In this document: one piece after another, positions 6,924 to 10,236 of the stretch
Layout of the letters: each line of letters starts with the position of its first letter
Numbering within the stretch: position 1 is the first letter of the stretch
From: Pseudomonadota bacterium
GTDB taxonomy: Bacteria; Pseudomonadota; Alphaproteobacteria; Rhizobiales; Xanthobacteraceae
DNA: 10,236 nucleotides
Direction of reading: 5' to 3'
NCBI GenBank assembly: GCA_021779635.1
Contig: JAJYAH010000182.1
Coordinates: forward strand, 1-10,236
The notes under the pieces: generated by a model
What the model saw: only the letters and a program-made list of their open reading frames with translations
Database searches by the model: none
What the model was told of the DNA's origin: nothing
Position numbers and translations under genes: made by a program

Positions 6924-7212
6924 GGACGTGACCTTTACCCTTGGTTTCTTTTGCGGCAGTTCTTTTGCGGAATGCTCGATCGACGAGAGATCGCCACTCT
7001 CGATGCATTTTCATTTCTTATTATTGATAGTCGGGGAGGGTGGCAACTCGCGCGAAGTAAGGCCAGCTCATCGGCCAGCACATGTCCGCGGCCCGTTGTT
7101 TCCGGAGCCATTCCGCGGAGCCATTGAATGGATCGAAAGGCGCTAAATAGCTTGTCGCGCTCGGCAAGGATAGGCTTCACATCAGCGGCGACGGCAACAA
7201 AGGACGACCACC
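6924..7212. promoter_or_regulatory. Divergent intergenic region between the synthetase and the SDR gene
   Basis: These 289 bp separate two divergent genes, so promoters for both are expected here. For the minus-strand gene, TTGCCA (plus-strand 7041-7046) lies 17 bp from TAATAA (7018-7023), inside the only AT-rich patch; the -10 match is poor. Nearer the synthetase are a direct repeat of TTCTTTTGCGG (6946-6956 and 6960-6970) and an inverted repeat CGAGAG-N7-CTCTCG (6984-7002). Towards the SDR gene is a direct repeat of GGAGCCATT (7104-7112 and 7117-7125). No clear plus-strand promoter is visible. Short open frames here show no recognisable protein. Confidence 0.4.
6946..6970 (-). repeat. Tandem 11-bp direct repeat in the leader of the synthetase gene
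   Basis: TTCTTTTGCGG occurs twice at a 14-bp period, separated by CAG, 23-47 bases upstream of the synthetase start codon. It may be a regulator site or a product of local duplication. The copies are exact; any function is a guess. Confidence 0.6.
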
Positions 7213-8100
7213 ATGCGCATCTTTATCACCGGCGCGAACGGCTTTATCGGCGGCGCGGTCGCCTCGGTTTTGATCGCGGGCGGACACCGCGTCCGCGGGC
7301 TGGTTCGCGACCGCGCCAAGGCCGAGACGGTTCGGGCCCACGGCATCGAGCCGGTGATCGGCTCGCTCGACGATTCAAGGCTGCTGCAAGCCGAAGCGCG
7401 AGGTGCCGATGGCGTCGTCAATGCCGCGAACAGCGGTCACCGCGCCGCGGCCGAAGCGCTGATCGCGGGGCTTTCCGGCTCGGATAAGCCGCTTATTCAT
7501 ACCAGCGGCACCAGCATCATTGCGGACAGGGCCATGGGCGAGCCCTCGGACCGGATATTCCACGAGGGGACGCCGATCAGGCCCGAGCCGGAACGAGCCG
7601 AACGGGTCGCGATCGACCGGCTGGTGCTCGATGCCTCCGGCATTCGCTCGATCGTGCTGTGCAATTCGATGATCTATGGCCATGCGCTCGGGGCTCCGGC
7701 GCAGAGCCTGCAGGTCCCGGTATTGGCGCAGCAGGCCAGGACATCCGGGGTCGCGCGCTATATCGGCCGCGGCCTGAACCGCTGGTCCAACGTGCATATC
7801 GCCGACGTAGCGGCCCTTTATGCGCTGGCGATGGTCAAAGCGCCCACTGGGAGCTTCATCTATGTCGAGAGCGGAGAGGAGGCGTTAGGGAAGGTGGTCG
7901 AGGCCATCGCCACACGCCTAGGTCTCGGCGCGGCGCAGTCCTGGCCGGCGGAAGCTGCGATCGAGGCCTGGGGCCGCGAGAAGGCGACGTTTTCGCTCGG
8001 CTCCAACAGCCGCGTGCGCGGCACGGCCGCAACCGACATTCTTGGCTGGGCGCCACGGCATCGTTCGATCACGGAATGGATCGCCAGCGAATTGGTGTGA
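7213..8100 (+). CDS. NAD(P)-binding SDR / epimerase-like protein, atypical
   Basis: This 295-residue protein belongs to the extended/atypical short-chain dehydrogenase (NAD-dependent epimerase/dehydratase) group. The N-terminal Rossmann fold shows TGANGFIG (residues 6-13) for the dinucleotide, a basic turn VRDRAK (31-36) that would suit NADP, HTSGTSI (96-102) at the usual active-site strand, NSMIYG (151-156) and the C-terminal NVHIADVA (194-201) and LGWAP (277-281), all family landmarks. The catalytic YxxxK is not seen where expected: the stretch [15 protein letters not shown] (124-138) occupies that position. It may therefore bind a nucleotide without classical dehydrogenase activity, or use other residues. 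The ATG at 7213 has AAAGGA eight bases upstream. It is divergent from the synthetase and 136 bp ahead of htpG. No substrate can be assigned. Confidence 0.88.
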   Translation: MRIFITGANGFIGGAVASVLIAGGHRVRGLVRDRAKAETVRAHGIEPVIGSLDDSRLLQAEARGADGVVNAANSGHRAAAEALIAGLSGSDKPLIHTSGTSIIADRAMGEPSDRIFHEGTPIRPEPERAERVAIDRLVLDASGIRSIVLCNSMIYGHALGAPAQSLQVPVLAQQARTSGVARYIGRGLNRWSNVHIADVAALYALAMVKAPTGSFIYVESGEEALGKVVEAIATRLGLGAAQSWPAEAAIEAWGREKATFSLGSNSRVRGTAATDILGWAPRHRSITEWIASELV

Positions 8101-8163
8101 TGGCCCTTCGAGAGCGCCTGCCCCGGCGGCATCCCGGTTTTCCCGCAGCGGTTTGCTCGGAGG

Positions 8164-8191
8164 CTTGCTACCCGACCTGGCCACGCTATAT
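8164..8191 (+). promoter_or_regulatory. Candidate RpoH (sigma-32) heat-shock promoter of htpG
   Basis: CTTG (8164-8167), 17 bases, then GCTATAT (8185-8191) matches the alphaproteobacterial RpoH pattern CTTG-N17/18-CYTATNT except for G in place of the first C of the -10 element. It lies 45 bases before the htpG start codon, in the 136-bp gap after the SDR gene, giving a plausible leader of about 35-40 bases. As a sigma-70 site (TTGCTA-N16-TATATC) it is only 4/6 plus 4/6. An RpoH promoter is what is expected for this chaperone gene. Confidence 0.55.
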
Positions 8192-8236
8192 CGGGGGTTT
8201 CCAGATCTCCCATACAGCCGGACAGCGAGCTCGAAC

Positions 8237-10114
8237 ATGACTATTGATGCCGATACATCCGTCCAATCACAGCCGTTCCAGGCCGAGGTTGCCGAACTCC
8301 TGCACCTGATGGTGCATTCGGTATATTCGGAAACCGATATCTTCCTGCGCGAACTGATCTCGAACGCGTCGGACGCCTGTGACAAGCTGCGCTACGAGGC
8401 GATCGCGGCTCCCGATCTGATCGCCGACGGGGCAGCGCCCAAAATCCGCATCGTGCCGGACAAGAAGGCCAACACGCTCACCGTGATCGACAGCGGCATC
8501 GGGATGGACCGGCAGGAGTTGATCGACAATCTCGGCACCATCGCGCGTTCGGGCACCAAATCCTTTATTTCGCGGCTGACCGAGGCCAAGGATGGCGCCG
8601 GGTTGATCGGCCAGTTCGGCGTCGGATTCTACGCCGCTTTCATGGTCGCCGAACGCATCGTCGTCACCAGCCATCGCGCGGGAACCGATCAGGTCTGGAC
8701 CTGGTCGTCATCGGGCGGAAGCGGATTTGAAATCGCACCGGCAAGCGAGGACGACGCCAGGCGCGTCACGCGCGGTACGGAAATCGTCCTGCATCTGAAG
8801 CCGGACGCCGCAAAATATCTGGAGACCTATGAGATCGAGCGCATCGTCGGCGCCTATTCCGACAATATCCAGTTTCCGATCGAGCTTCGGCCGGAGGAGG
8901 GAGAACCGCGCCAGATCAATTCGGCGAGCGCGCTGTGGCAGCGCTCGAAATCGGAATTGTCGCCGGAAGATTATAAGCAGGCGTACCGGGCGATCGCCGG
9001 TGCCTTCGATGAGCCCGCGATGACGCTGCACTATCGCGCGGAAGGGCGTCAGTCCTACGCCGTGCTGCTGTTTGCGCCTTCGACCAAACCGTTCGACCTG
9101 TTCGAGCCGTCGCGCAAGGGGCGGGTGAAACTCTACGTCCGCCGCGTATTCATTGCCGATGATGCCGAACTGCTGCCGGCTTACCTGCGGTTCATCCGCG
9201 GCGTGATCGATAGCGAGGACCTGCCCTTGAATATTTCCAGGGAGATGCTGCAGAACAACCCGCAACTGGCGCAAATTCGCAGGGCGGTAACGGGTCGTGT
9301 GATCGGCGAACTGGAAAGCCTGAGCGAGAAGGAGCCCGAGAGTTTCGCAAAGATATGGGATGCGTTCGGTCAGGTCATCAAGGAAGGGATCTGGGAGGAT
9401 TTCGAACGGCGCGAGAAACTGCTGGCGCTGTCGCGCTTCACCACCACAACCGGCGAGAAGCGGTCGTTGAAGCAATATGCCGAGAGCCTGAAGCCGAACC
9501 AGACCGAGATTTATTATCTCGTCGGGGACAGCATCGAGCGGCTGAAGTCGAACCCCAAGCTGGAGTCGGCGAATGCCCGCGGCATCGAGGTGTTGCTGCT
9601 GACCGATCCGGTCGATGCGTTCTGGACCTCCGCGCCGCTGGATTTCGGGGGCAAGCCGCTCAAATCGCTGAGCCAGGGCGACGTCGATTTCGGGCTGATT
9701 CCGCTGCTCGACGACAAGGCCGAAAACAGGGAGCCGGCCGGCGCCGATGAAGCCGCGACCATCGCCGTGATCAAGGATACCCTCGGCGGCCGGGTGTCCG
9801 ACGTGCGGGTATCGCAGCGGCTGACCAGCAGTGCTTCGTGCCTGGTTGCCGGCCGCCAGGGGCGGGACCAGCAATTGGAGCGATTGCTGGCGCAGCAAAA
9901 TCGGGGCGTCGTCACCAAGCCGATCCTCGAGATCAATATGCGCCATCCTCTCGTGGCGGCGATCGCCGGCGCAAAAGAGCAGGCCGCGGACTTGTCGTTT
10001 TTGTTGCTGGAGCAGGCGCAAATCCTCGACGGCGAATTGCCGGAGGATCCCGCCGCATTCGCAAATCGGCTCAATCAGCTGGTGCTGCGTGGAATATCGA
10101 AGGAGACCGGCTAG
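8237..10114 (+). CDS. htpG: Molecular chaperone HtpG (bacterial Hsp90)
   Basis: This 625-residue protein is a cytoplasmic, ATP-dependent Hsp90 chaperone that remodels client proteins as a homodimer; E. coli HtpG is 624 residues. The N-terminal GHKL ATPase domain has [18 protein letters not shown] (36-53, with the catalytic Glu39 and Mg-binding Asn43), DSGIGM (85-90), [11 protein letters not shown] (100-110) and the lid/glycine motif [15 protein letters not shown] (124-138). The middle domain has FDLFEP (286-291) and [14 protein letters not shown] (328-341) with the activating Arg336. The C-terminal dimerisation region ends at [13 protein letters not shown]. The chosen ATG at 8237 matches the expected N-terminus; an upstream in-frame ATG at 8042 would overlap the SDR gene and add 65 unrelated residues. 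No strong Shine-Dalgarno is visible before 8237. The gene is intact, but an insertion sequence begins right after its stop. Confidence 0.97.
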   Translation: MTIDADTSVQSQPFQAEVAELLHLMVHSVYSETDIFLRELISNASDACDKLRYEAIAAPDLIADGAAPKIRIVPDKKANTLTVIDSGIGMDRQELIDNLGTIARSGTKSFISRLTEAKDGAGLIGQFGVGFYAAFMVAERIVVTSHRAGTDQVWTWSSSGGSGFEIAPASEDDARRVTRGTEIVLHLKPDAAKYLETYEIERIVGAYSDNIQFPIELRPEEGEPRQINSASALWQRSKSELSPEDYKQAYRAIAGAFDEPAMTLHYRAEGRQSYAVLLFAPSTKPFDLFEPSRKGRVKLYVRRVFIADDAELLPAYLRFIRGVIDSEDLPLNISREMLQNNPQLAQIRRAVTGRVIGELESLSEKEPESFAKIWDAFGQVIKEGIWEDFERREKLLALSRFTTTTGEKRSLKQYAESLKPNQTEIYYLVGDSIERLKSNPKLESANARGIEVLLLTDPVDAFWTSAPLDFGGKPLKSLSQGDVDFGLIPLLDDKAENREPAGADEAATIAVIKDTLGGRVSDVRVSQRLTSSASCLVAGRQGRDQQLERLLAQQNRGVVTKPILEINMRHPLVAAIAGAKEQAADLSFLLLEQAQILDGELPEDPAAFANRLNQLVLRGISKETG

Positions 10115-10236
10115 GAGCCTGTCCGCATAGTCGCTGTTCAATTCTGAGCGAGTCTGATTCAACCTTGGGCTATGAGCAAGTATTTTCGCCCCTGGAATAT
10201 CGATCAGACACTGCTCCTGCCGCCGAACGTGCAGGA
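10115..10236 (+). mobile_element. Left end of an IS1182-family insertion sequence (runs off the window)
   Basis: Directly after the htpG stop codon, the sequence from GAGCCTGTCCGCATAGT onwards leads in 57 bases to a transposase start. The exact left terminus cannot be fixed because the right end is outside the window; the beginning of this stretch is the natural candidate for the terminal inverted repeat. No htpG terminator is visible between the stop codon and the transposase start. Confidence 0.6.
10172..10236 (+). CDS. IS1182-family transposase, N-terminal fragment (cut by window edge)
   Basis: The ATG at 10172 opens a frame whose first residues, MSKYFRPWNIDQTLLLPP, match the very characteristic N-terminus of IS1182-family DDE transposases (pattern FRPW/Y-x-x-DQ-LLLPP). 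Only 21 full codons are visible, so whether the gene is intact is unknown. The upstream ribosome site is weak (CCTTGGGCT before the ATG). The identification rests on motif recognition from a short stretch, with family known and member unknown. Confidence 0.75.
   Translation, partial: MSKYFRPWNIDQTLLLPPNVQ

Noticed and set aside
6935..7180. 81-codon minus-strand frame in the divergent intergenic region
   Set aside because: It overlaps the leader of the synthetase gene, has no convincing ribosome site and no recognisable motif.
8042..8236. In-frame upstream extension of htpG
   Set aside because: The extra 65 residues overlap the end of the SDR gene and the promoter candidate, and HtpG proteins begin near the ATG at 8237.
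8708..10162. 484-codon open frame on the minus strand opposite htpG
   Set aside because: It is antisense to an intact HtpG with every family motif. It also crosses the insertion-sequence boundary and resembles no known protein.
1..10236. tRNA, rRNA, CRISPR arrays, phage genes
   Set aside because: No repeat-spacer pattern, RNA gene motif or phage-like gene was seen on either strand. Nearly all of the window is accounted for by the listed genes.

Overview
The window looks like chromosomal DNA of a GC-rich alphaproteobacterium, most likely of the Bradyrhizobium/Rhodopseudomonas group (Nitrobacteraceae). This rests on base composition, the style of the proteins, twin-arginine-type signals on periplasmic binding proteins and an alphaproteobacterial-type heat-shock promoter. 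It is an inference from the sequence alone.

Left part, minus strand (about 1-6923). Read 5' to 3' on the minus strand, a 739-residue NDP-forming acyl-CoA synthetase (4704-6923) is followed by two tandem paralogous branched-chain-amino-acid-type (Liv/HAAT) substrate-binding proteins (3190-4443 and 1845-3107), then livH (892-1761) and livM (1-895, cut by the window edge). The ATPase genes livG and livF are not in view and probably lie beyond position 1. The synthetase is separated from the binding proteins by 260 bp that contains a TATAAG box and spaced TAACC repeats, so the transporter probably has its own promoter. Two intercistronic hairpins sit after each binding-protein gene and may set a high binding-protein to permease ratio. 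Together the genes suggest uptake of an organic acid, aromatic acid or amino-acid-like compound that is then activated to a CoA thioester. The substrate cannot be read from the sequence.

Middle (6924-7212). A 289-bp divergent intergenic region holds a 14-bp-period direct repeat, an inverted repeat and an AT-rich patch. No gene is supported there.

Right part, plus strand. An atypical NAD(P)-binding SDR/epimerase-like protein (7213-8100) lacks the usual YxxxK pair. It is followed by htpG, the bacterial Hsp90 (8237-10114), preceded by a good candidate RpoH promoter at 8164-8191. Immediately after the htpG stop codon an IS1182-family insertion sequence begins; only the first 21 codons of its transposase (from 10172) are inside the window.

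Most of the window is conventional. The less ordinary points are the duplicated binding proteins in one transporter operon, the hairpins, the direct-repeat promoter region, the non-canonical SDR, and the insertion sequence abutting htpG. I do not see a clear previously undescribed system.
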